From Aldehydirespirator sp965220485 (GTDB taxonomy: Bacteria > Actinomycetota > Acidimicrobiia > Acidimicrobiales > Aldehydirespiratoraceae), in NCBI GenBank assembly GCA_965220485.1, contig OZ244832.1, positions 1,736,001 through 1,800,000 on the forward strand: a stretch of DNA of 64,000 nucleotides, given 5' to 3'. Below are positions 23,843 through 32,658 of this stretch, one piece after another (the stretch's first letter is position 1; each line of letters starts with the position of its first letter). The notes beneath the pieces are model-generated. The model saw only the letters and a list, made by a program, of their open reading frames with translations. It had not been told where the DNA came from and did not search any database. The translations under genes and the position numbers were made by a program.

Positions 23843-25788
23843 GTGGCCGCCCCCACCAGACGTCGGTCGAGCAAGCGAACCGGCACCTCCCCGCGGCGCG
23901 AGGTGTCAACGCCGGTGCCCTGGCTGCCTCCCGCGGGCGGAACCGCAGAAGCCACCACATGCTCGATGCCGTAGCCGGTGCAGGCCCCGCAGTCGTAGCA
24001 CGGCGTCCAGCGGCAGTCCTCGAGACCGACTTCGTTGAGAGCGTCGCGCCAGTCCTGCCACAGGAAGTCCTTGTGAAGCCCCGCGGACAGATGGTCCCAC
24101 GGCAGCACCTCGTCGAACGTGCGATGCCGGTAGACGTAGGAGTCGATATCGACCCCGCAGGCCTGCGCCGCGTCCTGCCACCGCCCGAGGTCGAAGTGCT
24201 CGGACCACTCCTGGAAGGTGCCGCCGTGACGCCACACGTGCTCGATCACCGGACCGAGGCGACGATCGCCCCGGCTGGCCAAGCCCTCGGCCAGGCTGGC
24301 CGCCGCATCGTGCCACTTGAGCTGAACGCCCTTGGCCCGGCGCAGATCGTCGCGCAGCACGCCGATCTTGCGCCGCAGCTCAGTGGTGGTGTTCTGACCG
24401 AACCATTGGAAGGGCGTGAACGGCTTGGGCACGAAACCACCTACCGACACCGTGACCGACGGCGAGCGCACGTGGGTCCGGCCCAGCGCCACGCAGTTGC
24501 GGGCCAGCTCCGCGATGCCGAGCGTGTCGGTGTCGGTCTCGGTGGGCAGGCCGGTGAGGAAATAGAGCTTCATCCGGCGCCACCCCTGCGAGTAGGCCGA
24601 CTCGACCGCGGAGTAGAGGTCGTCGGGGGTGATGAGCTTGTTGATCACCTGGCGCATCCGCCAGGTGCCGGCTTCGGGCGCGAAGGTCAGCCCGGTGCGG
24701 CGGGCCCGCTGGAGCTGGGCCGCGATGCCGACGGTGAAGGCGTCGACACGCAGGCTGGGCAGCGATACCGAGACCTGGCTGCAGCCGGCGTCATCGACGG
24801 TCTCGGCCACGACCTGCTCGATGCCGCTGAAGTCGGCGGTGCTGAGCGAGGTGAGCGCGACCTCGTCGTAGCCGGTGCGGCGCAGGCCCTCGCTCACCAT
24901 GGTGCGCACCTGTTCGGCCGGGCGCTCGCGCACGGGACGGGTGATCATCCCGGCCTGGCAGAAACGGCAGCCGCGGGTGCAGCCCCGGAACACCTCGACG
25001 TTGAGGCGATCGTGGACCACTTCGGTGAGGGGCACGAGCTGGCGCTTCGGATAGGGCCACTCGGCCAGATCGGCCACCGTGCGCTTCTCGACCACTGCGG
25101 GCACGTCCGGATGCCGCGGCTCGACGGCTACGAGCCGACCCCTGTCGTATACGGCGTCGTACATGGACGGCACATACACGCCGGGCACCCGGGCGAGGTC
25201 CCTGAGCACCCCGTGACGGCCTCCCGGCCGACCAGATGTCTTCCAATGGTGCAGCACGGCGCTGATGTCGCCCACCGCCTCCTCACCGTCACCGAGGACG
25301 GCGAAGTCGAGGAAGTCCGCCAGCGGCTCGGGATTGTAGGTGCAGTGCCCTCCCGCGCCTATCAACGGGTCCGAGTCGTGCCGCGCCGCAGCCCGGACAG
25401 CCACGCCCGCCAGGTCGATGCAGTTCAGCACGTTCGTGTAGATGAGCTCGGCCGACAGGTTGAACGCGATGACGTCGAACAGCGGAGCCGGACGGTGGGT
25501 GTCGAGCGAGAACAGCGGCAGCCCTTCGGCCCGCATCAGCGCCTCGAGGTCTACCCATGGTGCGTAGGCGCGCTCGGCGGCCGCGTCTCCACGCTCGTTG
25601 AGAATCTCGTAGAGGATCTGCAGTCCCTGGTTGGGCAGGCCTATCTCGTAGGTGTCGGGGTACGTGAGCAGCCACGACACGATGCCGGGCCCGTGACGGG
25701 GGGCCTGCATGCCGTCCTCGCCGCCGATGTAGCGGGCAGGCTTGGACACCTGGGGCAACAAAGGCTCAAGACGATGCCACAGATTCAC
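23839..25788 (-). CDS. TIGR03960 family B12-binding-type radical SAM protein
   Basis: 649 residues from GTG 25788 (VNLWHRLEPLLPQVSKPARYIGGE). Upstream in-frame starts would translate a minisatellite and are less likely. The N-terminal B12-binding-like region (YEIGLPNQGLQILYEILNER) is followed by the radical SAM cluster motif CTRGCRFCQAG (three Cys binding 4Fe-4S) and an elongated C-terminal domain ending near CYDCGACTGYG, which adds further cysteines. Paired with the DUF2344 gene at 23108. The substrate is unknown. Confidence 0.9.
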   Translation of the reverse strand: MNLWHRLEPLLPQVSKPARYIGGEDGMQAPRHGPGIVSWLLTYPDTYEIGLPNQGLQILYEILNERGDAAAERAYAPWVDLEALMRAEGLPLFSLDTHRPAPLFDVIAFNLSAELIYTNVLNCIDLAGVAVRAAARHDSDPLIGAGGHCTYNPEPLADFLDFAVLGDGEEAVGDISAVLHHWKTSGRPGGRHGVLRDLARVPGVYVPSMYDAVYDRGRLVAVEPRHPDVPAVVEKRTVADLAEWPYPKRQLVPLTEVVHDRLNVEVFRGCTRGCRFCQAGMITRPVRERPAEQVRTMVSEGLRRTGYDEVALTSLSTADFSGIEQVVAETVDDAGCSQVSVSLPSLRVDAFTVGIAAQLQRARRTGLTFAPEAGTWRMRQVINKLITPDDLYSAVESAYSQGWRRMKLYFLTGLPTETDTDTLGIAELARNCVALGRTHVRSPSVTVSVGGFVPKPFTPFQWFGQNTTTELRRKIGVLRDDLRRAKGVQLKWHDAAASLAEGLASRGDRRLGPVIEHVWRHGGTFQEWSEHFDLGRWQDAAQACGVDIDSYVYRHRTFDEVLPWDHLSAGLHKDFLWQDWRDALNEVGLEDCRWTPCYDCGACTGYGIEHVVASAVPPAGGSQGTGVDTSRRGEVPVRLLDRRLVGAAT

Positions 25789-25789
25789 G

Positions 25790-25918
25790 GTGCCACCGAC
25801 TGACGATGCCACAGACTGCTCACGATGCCACCGACTGACGATGCCACCGACTGACGATGCCACAGACTGCTCACGATGCCACCGACTGACGATGCCACAG
25901 ACTGCTCACCATGCCAGC
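25790..25918. repeat. minisatellite between rodA and the radical SAM gene
   Basis: An alternating mosaic of a 16-bp unit (GATGCCACCGACTGAC) and a 19-bp unit (GATGCCACAGACTGCTCAC), seven to eight units in all, filling the whole gap. It overlaps the alternative upstream start of the radical SAM gene, so unit number could alter its leader or N-terminus. Confidence 0.85.
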
Positions 25919-27097
25919 CTACAACTGCTGGCTGAGCATCCCTTCGATGTCGAGGCGGCGGCGGTAGACGCCGGCGACGAGCCCAAGGGACGCCATCGTG
26001 GTGAGCATCGAGGATCCGCCGTAGCTCACCAGCGGGAGGGGTATCCCGGTCACCGGCATCATCCCCATGGTCATGCCGACCGATTGGAACGCCTGGAACA
26101 GAAGCATGGCGAAGACCCCGGTGCACATCAGCCGCTCGAACGGGGTCGCGGCGAGTTGGGCCGTTCGCCAGACGCGGAAGAGCACAATGGCGAGAAGCCC
26201 GAGCAGCAGCGAGGCGCCCCGCAGACCCAACTCCTCGCCCGCGACCGTGAAGATGAAGTCGGTCTGCTGCTGGGGGACCAGATCTGATCGGGTTTGCGTC
26301 CCCTGGAACAGCCCTTGGCCCCGCAGTCCCCCGTTTCCGATTGCGATCTGGGCCTGCTCGACGTTGAAGGCGTAGCTGGCCGCCTGATCACTGACCTCCG
26401 AAGGGAACAAGTACACCCGGAGGCGGGCCTCCTGGTATTCGGCCAGCGCGTCGGAGCGATAGACGCCGACGGTCCCCAGAACCGCGACGAGCGCGAGCAG
26501 GATGATCCAGCGAGCCCGTATCCCGCTCACGATCACCGTTATCACTGCGATGACCAGATACACGAGCATGGTCCCAAGGTCGGGTTGGCGCAGCAGCAGG
26601 GCTATGGGAACGGCCGTCAGCGCCAGGGCCGGCATGATTCGCCGCAGGCCAACCTCACCCTGGCGAGGCGACAGCAGCAGAGCGAGCCCGACTATCACCA
26701 CAAGCTTGCCGGGCTCCGACGGCTGCATCCTGAACGTGCCGAGGGAGAACCAGCCCTTCGTGCCGTTCACCTCCACGCCCACCTGCAGCACCAGCCACAA
26801 TGCAGTCATCATGGTCGCGAAGGCGAGCGGATAGAGCCTCCTCATGAGCCTGGGGGGCACGAAAACGGCGGAGACTCCCACGGCGACGCCCATGACGATG
26901 AACAGCACTTGGCGCTCAAGGAAGTCGGTGTTGGGCTCGGTGAAATCGCCGACAACGCCCCTAGTCGCCGAGTACACCAGGACAGATCCCATTGCCGCGA
27001 TGGCGAGGGCCGACAAGATCAGGAAAGGGTCGACCAGCAGCCACCAGGGATCGGGGGCGACCTTGCGACGCGTCGGCGCGGTCGTGGTGGCGGTCAT
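25919..27097 (-). CDS. rodA: peptidoglycan glycosyltransferase RodA (SEDS)
   Basis: 392 residues, about ten membrane helices. The SEDS signature includes VSGIRARWIILLALV and the C-terminal GIPLPLVSYGGSSMLTTMAS. The catalytic aspartate region is RQPDLGTMLVYL. It polymerises glycan strands for cell elongation together with its partner PBP2, whose stop overlaps this start by 4 bp. Confidence 0.95.
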   Translation of the reverse strand: MTATTTAPTRRKVAPDPWWLLVDPFLILSALAIAAMGSVLVYSATRGVVGDFTEPNTDFLERQVLFIVMGVAVGVSAVFVPPRLMRRLYPLAFATMMTALWLVLQVGVEVNGTKGWFSLGTFRMQPSEPGKLVVIVGLALLLSPRQGEVGLRRIMPALALTAVPIALLLRQPDLGTMLVYLVIAVITVIVSGIRARWIILLALVAVLGTVGVYRSDALAEYQEARLRVYLFPSEVSDQAASYAFNVEQAQIAIGNGGLRGQGLFQGTQTRSDLVPQQQTDFIFTVAGEELGLRGASLLLGLLAIVLFRVWRTAQLAATPFERLMCTGVFAMLLFQAFQSVGMTMGMMPVTGIPLPLVSYGGSSMLTTMASLGLVAGVYRRRLDIEGMLSQQL

Positions 27098-29385
27098 ATG
27101 AGGGCGTCCAGTCCTCGCCGCTCGACGGCTTCTTCGCCCCCTACCAGCTCAGCGCAGTCCTGTGAGAGCTGGGGCCGCGTCTCGGAGATGGGCACGCCGT
27201 CGGTGTCCACCTTGATCTCGCCGGTGCGGACACCCTCCAAGAACGATGCCAGCTGCTTGACCTCCCCGTAGCAGGCATCCACTTCGCTGGCCGTGCGGGC
27301 CCGGTCGACCGTGGCGGTCGCGATCGGGAGAAGAACGCGTGCCACGGCCGGCGCGGCCACGTCACCGCCGAAGCCCGCCTCCTCCAGGACCATCGCCACC
27401 ACGACCTCGGGAGTGTGCCTATAGCCGCGTTCTGGCCAGGAGGCCGGGCCGAAGGCCGCGAACCAGGCATAGTCCGCCTGTCCCTGCTTTTCCGCAGTAC
27501 CGGTCTTGCCCGCCACCGGCCATGCGTCCAACGGGAAACTGACGCCCCCCTCTCCGGGAAGGTTGAAGGCCTCATAGGCCGTACCCCGCAGCAGGGCCTC
27601 GCCGCCGGAACTGCTCGGAAGGTTGTAGGCCGTGACCCCGTTCATCCCATCGAGCAGGGGCACCGCGATCTCGGCAGTCCAATCCAGCTCGCGCACCAGC
27701 CTCGGGCTGAACTCCTCGAGGACATTGCCGTCGCGATCCGTGATCTTGGTGGCGATGTTGGGCTGGTGGACCTTCCCCTCGCTGGCCAGCACCGCGTAGA
27801 CGTTGGCCACCTGCAGCGGCGTCGCCAACAGGTTTCCCTGGCCGATCGCCAAGTTGATCGTGTCGCCGGCGAACCACTGCGCGCCGCTGCGCAGGAACAC
27901 GCCCTGCTCGAACTGGTAGTCGTAGTAGTCCTTGTCGGGCACCACCCCCGGCCGCTCGTGGGGAAGCGGAACACCGGTGTGTGAACCCAGTCCGAAGGCC
28001 CGGGCCGTCTCCTGTATGCCCTCGTCCAACGGGGCGGTCCGGCGGAAGAAGCCCTCGCCGCCGAGCCGGTAGAAATACGTGTCGCTCGACACCGTGATGG
28101 CGTCTCGCAGATCGACGCCGCGCTCGCAGCAATACGGGCTGTTGAACACGCACGTGTCGGATTCCTCGACACAGTACGGGTAACGATATGTACCGGTGTC
28201 GTTGTAGAACTCGTCCACTTCGGTAAGTGAGGAGACGTCGGCACCTATGACTCCTTGGGTGAGAGCTGCATAGGCCGTCACAACCTTGAACGTGGATCCG
28301 GGCGCGTACAGGCCCTGGATGGCGCGGTTGAGGATCGGTGAATAGTTATCCTCGGCGGTGAGATCGTTGAACAATCGCCGGGAGATGCCGTTCACGAAGT
28401 CGCGGGGATCGAAGGTGGGAAACGACGCCATAGCCACAATCGAGCCGTCCCGGGGATCGATCGCCACCGCCGCTCCGGCCGATGCCACGAAGTTGGGAGC
28501 GTCGGGATCCTCCGGAGGCGCCTGGTCGCGAGCCTTGTCGAGGCCTCGTCGCAGCTCGCGTTCGACCAGGCTCTGAATATCGAGGTCGATCGTGAGATAC
28601 ACGTCGTTGCCGGGCGTCGGCTGACGACCCTTGTCGTCGTGGACCTTGACGATCTCGTCGAGCCGATTCACCTCGAAGACGCGCACGCCGGGGACTCCCC
28701 TGAGCTCGGTCTCGAAGATCCGCTCCACCCCGGACTTCCCGATCTCGTCTCCGGGCCGGTACGTCTTGGCGTTGGGATCGGCCGGGTCGATCTGCGCGCT
28801 CTGCGCCCGGTACTCGGACTCGGTGAGCGGACCCACGTAACCGAGCAGATGCGCGGCCAGCTCGCCATAGGGGTAGCTGCGCACGGTGCGCTCCTCCACC
28901 GAGACACCCGGGAACAGGTCGGGGCGCTCTCCCAGATACACCAGCAGGTCGGGGTTTATGTCGATCGCCACGGGAACCTTGTCGAACGGACCGAATTCCA
29001 GGCTCGCGAGCCGTTCCTCGACGTGGCGAACCTTCGTCAGGCGGCCCGATCGGCTGACGATCTCGGCCAGCTCGAGCAGGACCTTCCGCTGCTCGGAGTC
29101 GTCAAGCACGGCGCGGAACTCCAGGCGGTCGATCGTCACCACTTGGACCACCCGGTTGTCGACGAGGATCCGCCCCTTGGCGTCGAAGATGCGGCCCCGG
29201 GGCGCCTCGGTGTACACGACACGCAGAATGTTCGTGGCTGCAGCAGTCTGCAGTTCCTCGCTCTCGAGCACCTGCAGATACCAGAGGCGCGCGAACAGCG
29301 CGGCCACTAGGCACACCGCCACGATGCCGACTACGTGGAGCCGGAAGCCCTGACGCTCGTCGACACCAGCACCGTTGGAGGCCAT
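27094..29385 (-). CDS. mrdA: penicillin-binding protein 2 (elongation transpeptidase)
   Basis: 763 residues. A short cytosolic tail and one membrane helix (VVGIVAVCLVAALFARLWYL), a pedestal/dimerisation region, then the transpeptidase domain with the SxxK nucleophile in APGSTFKVV, a TVSSDTYFY segment at the SxN-like position and KTGT in VAGKTGTAEK. It cross-links peptidoglycan in the elongasome with RodA. Two cysteine-bearing inserts (CVEESDTCVF, SPYCCERG) near residues 400-420 are unusual for this family and could form disulfides outside the cell. It overlaps mreD by one base. Confidence 0.94.
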   Translation of the reverse strand: MASNGAGVDERQGFRLHVVGIVAVCLVAALFARLWYLQVLESEELQTAAATNILRVVYTEAPRGRIFDAKGRILVDNRVVQVVTIDRLEFRAVLDDSEQRKVLLELAEIVSRSGRLTKVRHVEERLASLEFGPFDKVPVAIDINPDLLVYLGERPDLFPGVSVEERTVRSYPYGELAAHLLGYVGPLTESEYRAQSAQIDPADPNAKTYRPGDEIGKSGVERIFETELRGVPGVRVFEVNRLDEIVKVHDDKGRQPTPGNDVYLTIDLDIQSLVERELRRGLDKARDQAPPEDPDAPNFVASAGAAVAIDPRDGSIVAMASFPTFDPRDFVNGISRRLFNDLTAEDNYSPILNRAIQGLYAPGSTFKVVTAYAALTQGVIGADVSSLTEVDEFYNDTGTYRYPYCVEESDTCVFNSPYCCERGVDLRDAITVSSDTYFYRLGGEGFFRRTAPLDEGIQETARAFGLGSHTGVPLPHERPGVVPDKDYYDYQFEQGVFLRSGAQWFAGDTINLAIGQGNLLATPLQVANVYAVLASEGKVHQPNIATKITDRDGNVLEEFSPRLVRELDWTAEIAVPLLDGMNGVTAYNLPSSSGGEALLRGTAYEAFNLPGEGGVSFPLDAWPVAGKTGTAEKQGQADYAWFAAFGPASWPERGYRHTPEVVVAMVLEEAGFGGDVAAPAVARVLLPIATATVDRARTASEVDACYGEVKQLASFLEGVRTGEIKVDTDGVPISETRPQLSQDCAELVGGEEAVERRGLDALI

Positions 29386-29987
29386 CAGCGGACTCCCATG
29401 ACCGTGTCAGAGCGCTCCCTCCGGCGGGGGCGGATCCGAGCCGGGCCGCTACCCACGGCCCAGCGCATCGCGGGGGCCGCAGCCAGCGAGAGTACGGCGT
29501 TGAAGGCCGACGCTATGAGCACGACCCGCGGCAGGCGGTCATCGATCAGGCCACGCTGGCCGACCACCTCGCCCAGCAGAGCGTAGGCCGTCACCGTGGC
29601 CGCGGTGCCGGCGAACACCAGCACCATCGTCTGGGTGCGCGTGTCGTGGAACAGATCCTCGGTTATGCCCCCCAGGGTGTAGGCCACGATGGCGAAGGAG
29701 GCCGCAGACAGCCCGAGAGGTGTCGAGAGGTAGACATCCCACATCAAACCGGCACAGAAGGCGATCACCGAGCCGCGCCGGGCGCCCGCGAACAGGCCAG
29801 CCAGGATGGCCACGAGCGCCGGCAACTCGGGCGCAACTCCGGCCACCCTCACCTCCACGAAGACCGTCAGCTGCAACAGCAGCGCAATCATGAACACGAC
29901 GATGAGTCGCAGCGCGGCCAGGACCGCGGTGCGATCCGCCAGCAGGCGCGAGCGCAGCACAGCGGGAACCGCTCCCGGGGCCGTCAC
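29385..29987 (-). CDS. mreD: rod shape-determining protein MreD
   Basis: 200 residues, five to six predicted membrane helices (LIVVFMIALLLQLTVFVEV; PALVAILAGLFAG). Low sequence conservation is normal for MreD; size, topology and the position between mreC and PBP2 identify it. It overlaps mreC by 4 bp. Part of the membrane scaffold linking MreB to the wall synthases. Confidence 0.88.
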   Translation of the reverse strand: MTAPGAVPAVLRSRLLADRTAVLAALRLIVVFMIALLLQLTVFVEVRVAGVAPELPALVAILAGLFAGARRGSVIAFCAGLMWDVYLSTPLGLSAASFAIVAYTLGGITEDLFHDTRTQTMVLVFAGTAATVTAYALLGEVVGQRGLIDDRLPRVVLIASAFNAVLSLAAAPAMRWAVGSGPARIRPRRRERSDTVMGVR

Positions 29988-30880
29988 GGCGATTCCTCCG
30001 CAAACGGGGAGTCCGGGCCCACGGGCGTCTCCTCCTTGGGGGTCTGGAGCAGCACGGTCACGTAGCCGAGCTGTTGGGTGTCGGCGGCCAGGTCGATCGT
30101 CACCAGCTGGGCCAGCCCCGCCTCGGCAGGCTCGACGGAAGCTACCCGTCCGACCGGTATGTCGGCGGGGTACCGGCTGCCCGCCGCGGTCACCACCGAG
30201 CTCCCGATCGCGGGCAGGTCCGACAGGTCCCCGGTCTCGGGCCAGCGCAGGCCGGCGTCCACCACGAACTTGGTCGGATCGCCGGCCATTCCGTGACCGA
30301 GCCCCACATCACCGGTGTCGAGCAGGCGCACGCCGATCACCAAGCGGGGATCGCTGATGGAAGTGACCGTGCTCGACGCGGCATCCACGGTCTCCACCCG
30401 TCCCACGAACCCCGCGGAGGTGACCACCGCCATGCCCGGCGCCACCCCATGGCGATGTCCCACGTCAATGGAGATCACATCGTCGTCGAAGTTGCCGACC
30501 GACTCGCGCAGCACTGTCGCAGCCAGCCTCTCCACGCCGTCGACATAGGTCACGTCAGTGGCTGACAGGAGCCTCTCGAAGGCACCACGCTGCGCGTCGA
30601 CGCGTATATCGGCGCTCCTGAGCCGCTCGACCTCATCGGAGAGCCTTGCATTCTCTGAGCGGAGATCGTTGTAGGAGAACATGACGGTCCAGACCTCCGC
30701 CACCGGTCCGAGCACTACGTCGACCGCGGAGACCACCGGCTCGAGTATGTCTCGCACCCGGCTCTGGGCGGTCGCAAGGGGCCCGAAGCCGCGGAAGTCA
30801 AGCGTGAGGAGGGTGACAGCCGTGAGAATCAGCAGCAACAAGCGGTAGCGGGACCGCCCGCTGCGCTGGGCGACCGCCAT
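29984..30880 (-). CDS. mreC: rod shape-determining protein MreC
   Basis: 298 residues. One N-terminal membrane helix (YRLLLLILTAVTLLTLDF), a coiled coil (SYNDLRSENARLSDEVERLRS) and a periplasmic beta-rich double-barrel domain containing DVGHRHGVAPGMAVVTSAGFVGRV, the MreC hallmark. It activates PBP2/RodA. It follows mreB by 29 bp. Confidence 0.93.
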   Translation of the reverse strand: MAVAQRSGRSRYRLLLLILTAVTLLTLDFRGFGPLATAQSRVRDILEPVVSAVDVVLGPVAEVWTVMFSYNDLRSENARLSDEVERLRSADIRVDAQRGAFERLLSATDVTYVDGVERLAATVLRESVGNFDDDVISIDVGHRHGVAPGMAVVTSAGFVGRVETVDAASSTVTSISDPRLVIGVRLLDTGDVGLGHGMAGDPTKFVVDAGLRWPETGDLSDLPAIGSSVVTAAGSRYPADIPVGRVASVEPAEAGLAQLVTIDLAADTQQLGYVTVLLQTPKEETPVGPDSPFAEESP

Positions 30881-30909
30881 CGCCCAGCGTTAGAGATCGG
30901 CCGTTGTGG

Positions 30910-31929
30910 TCACCGCTGGTCCAAGTTGTCGAGCACGTGGCCACAGCCCCTCACCACGGCATGCAGCGGATCCTGGGCGACCGTGATCGGCATTCCGGTC
31001 TCATTGGCCACCCGTTGGTCCAAATTCCTCAGGAGTGCGCCCCCGCCTGCGAGCATGATGCCCGACTCCATGATGTCGGCGGCCAACTCGGGCGGCGTGT
31101 GATCGAGCGTGCCTCGCACGGCGTCGCAGATGGCGGTGACCGACTCCTCCAAGCCCTCGCGGATGTCCTCTGTGGTGATCGAAACCACACGGGGCAGTCC
31201 GCTCACGAGGTCGCGGCCCCGGATCTCGGCCCTGGCCTCACGGGCGAGGGGATAGGCCGACCCGAGAACGATCTTGATCTCCTCTGCGGTGCGCTCCCCG
31301 ATCAGCAGCGAGTGCTCCTTCTTGACGAACTGCACGATGGCGTTGTCGAACTCGTCTCCCCCCACCCGGATCGACTGGCTGGACACGATGCCTCCGAGCG
31401 AGATGACGGCCACCTCGGTCGTGCCTCCGCCGACATCAACAATCATGTTGCCCGTCGGCTCCCACACCTGCATCCCGGTGCCGATCGCCGCGGCCATCGG
31501 CTCCTCGATTATGTGGGTCGGCTTCCGGGCGCCGGCTGACTCGGCCGCCTCCTGCACGGCCCGCTGCTCCACGCCGGTTATCCCCGACGGCACGGCGATC
31601 ACCATCCGGGGCTTGGCCCATCGCCTCTGATGCACGCGCTCGATGAAGAAGCGCAACATCTCCTCGCACATGTCGAAATCGGCGATCACGCCCTCCCTGA
31701 GAGGACGGACTGCCTGTATGTGCGCCGGGGTGCGGCCGATCATGCTCTTCGCTTCTGCGCCGACGGCCAGCACCTTGCGGGTCCGAGTGTTGACCGCGAC
31801 CACCGACGGCTCATTGAGCACGATCCCCTCGCCGCGCACGTACACGACGGTGTTGGCGGTACCGAGGTCCAAGGCCATGTCGCGACCCATGACCCACCCC
31901 AGCCCCGAAAGCATGCTCGCTGTGCTCAT
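30910..31929 (-). CDS. mreB: rod shape-determining protein MreB (actin homologue)
   Basis: 339 residues. Actin-fold motifs: phosphate-1 DLGTANTVVYVRGEGIVLNE, connect/phosphate-2 DVGGGTTEVAVIS and the adenosine motif MLAGGGALLRNLD. A cytoplasmic filament that orients wall synthesis. First gene of mreB-mreC-mreD-mrdA-rodA. A TACAAT hexamer at 31998-32003 (minus strand), 69 bases before the ATG, is a candidate -10, but no well-spaced -35 accompanies it (TTGACA at 32033-32038 is too far). Confidence 0.96.
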   Translation of the reverse strand: MSTASMLSGLGWVMGRDMALDLGTANTVVYVRGEGIVLNEPSVVAVNTRTRKVLAVGAEAKSMIGRTPAHIQAVRPLREGVIADFDMCEEMLRFFIERVHQRRWAKPRMVIAVPSGITGVEQRAVQEAAESAGARKPTHIIEEPMAAAIGTGMQVWEPTGNMIVDVGGGTTEVAVISLGGIVSSQSIRVGGDEFDNAIVQFVKKEHSLLIGERTAEEIKIVLGSAYPLAREARAEIRGRDLVSGLPRVVSITTEDIREGLEESVTAICDAVRGTLDHTPPELAADIMESGIMLAGGGALLRNLDQRVANETGMPITVAQDPLHAVVRGCGHVLDNLDQR

Positions 31930-32080
31930 TGTGATGCCTCGATCAGGGTAGGGACGTTATCACAACGCCGGAGGACCCGGCCGACCGCTAGCCGAGGATT
32001 GTAGACCACGGCGAGCGTCAGCACACCGCCCGTGTCAACGAACTCAGAGATCTGAAGTATTCGGAGCAATCAGTGCAGCT

Positions 32081-32491
32081 CTAGCGAAGATCAGGGAAGA
32101 ATATGGCCACTTCGCGGCGAGCCGAGTCGGCCGAGTCGCTGCCATGAACCAGATTCTCGGTGACCATCGTGCCGAAGTCTCCCCGGATGGTGCCGGCCGC
32201 GGCCTTCATGGGATCGGTGGCGCCCATCATCTGACGCACCACGCTCCAGGTGTCGTGCGGCCCCTCCACGACGGCGACCAGCACGGGGCCGCTGCCCATG
32301 AAGGCGACAAGGTCGTCGTAGAAGTCCTTGCCCACGTGCTCCGCATAGTGGCGGGCGAGTACGTCGGAGTCGAGGGTGCGAAGCTCGGCCGCGACCAGCC
32401 GCAAGCTCTTGCACTCGAAACGGCCGATGATCTCGCCCACCAGGCCGCGCTCCACAGAGTCGGGCTTGCAGATGATCAGCGTGCGATCCAC
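32081..32491 (-). CDS. ndk: nucleoside diphosphate kinase
   Basis: 136 residues. Starts MDRTLIICKPDSVERGLVGE. The catalytic histidine lies in NLVHGSDS near the C-terminus, and the substrate-binding region is DPMKAAAGTIRGDFG. It transfers the gamma-phosphate between NTPs and NDPs. It stands alone 151 bp upstream of mreB; the C-terminus (REVAIFFPDLR) is standard. Confidence 0.97.
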   Translation of the reverse strand: MDRTLIICKPDSVERGLVGEIIGRFECKSLRLVAAELRTLDSDVLARHYAEHVGKDFYDDLVAFMGSGPVLVAVVEGPHDTWSVVRQMMGATDPMKAAAGTIRGDFGTMVTENLVHGSDSADSARREVAIFFPDLR

Positions 32492-32658
32492 AGCGGGAAC
32501 GCTACCGGCACTTCCCTAACCCGCCCTCGGCGCCTCGGCGCCCAGGACCCCGCTGCCCGCACCGCGCCGAACCCTGGTGCCGACAGCGAGGCGTCAGCGT
32601 TCGCCGCCACGCTCGACCCGACGAACGTTTGTGGACGGGGCACCGGATCGTTGCGCGT

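Noticed and set aside
23959..25803. 614-codon plus-strand frame opposite the radical SAM gene
   Set aside because: Antisense shadow; the minus strand has the CxxxCxxC cluster motif and family-wide conservation.
32033..32038. TTGACA as the -35 box of the mreB promoter
   Set aside because: It lies 29 bases from the only good -10 (TACAAT at 31998-32003), far from the required ~17.
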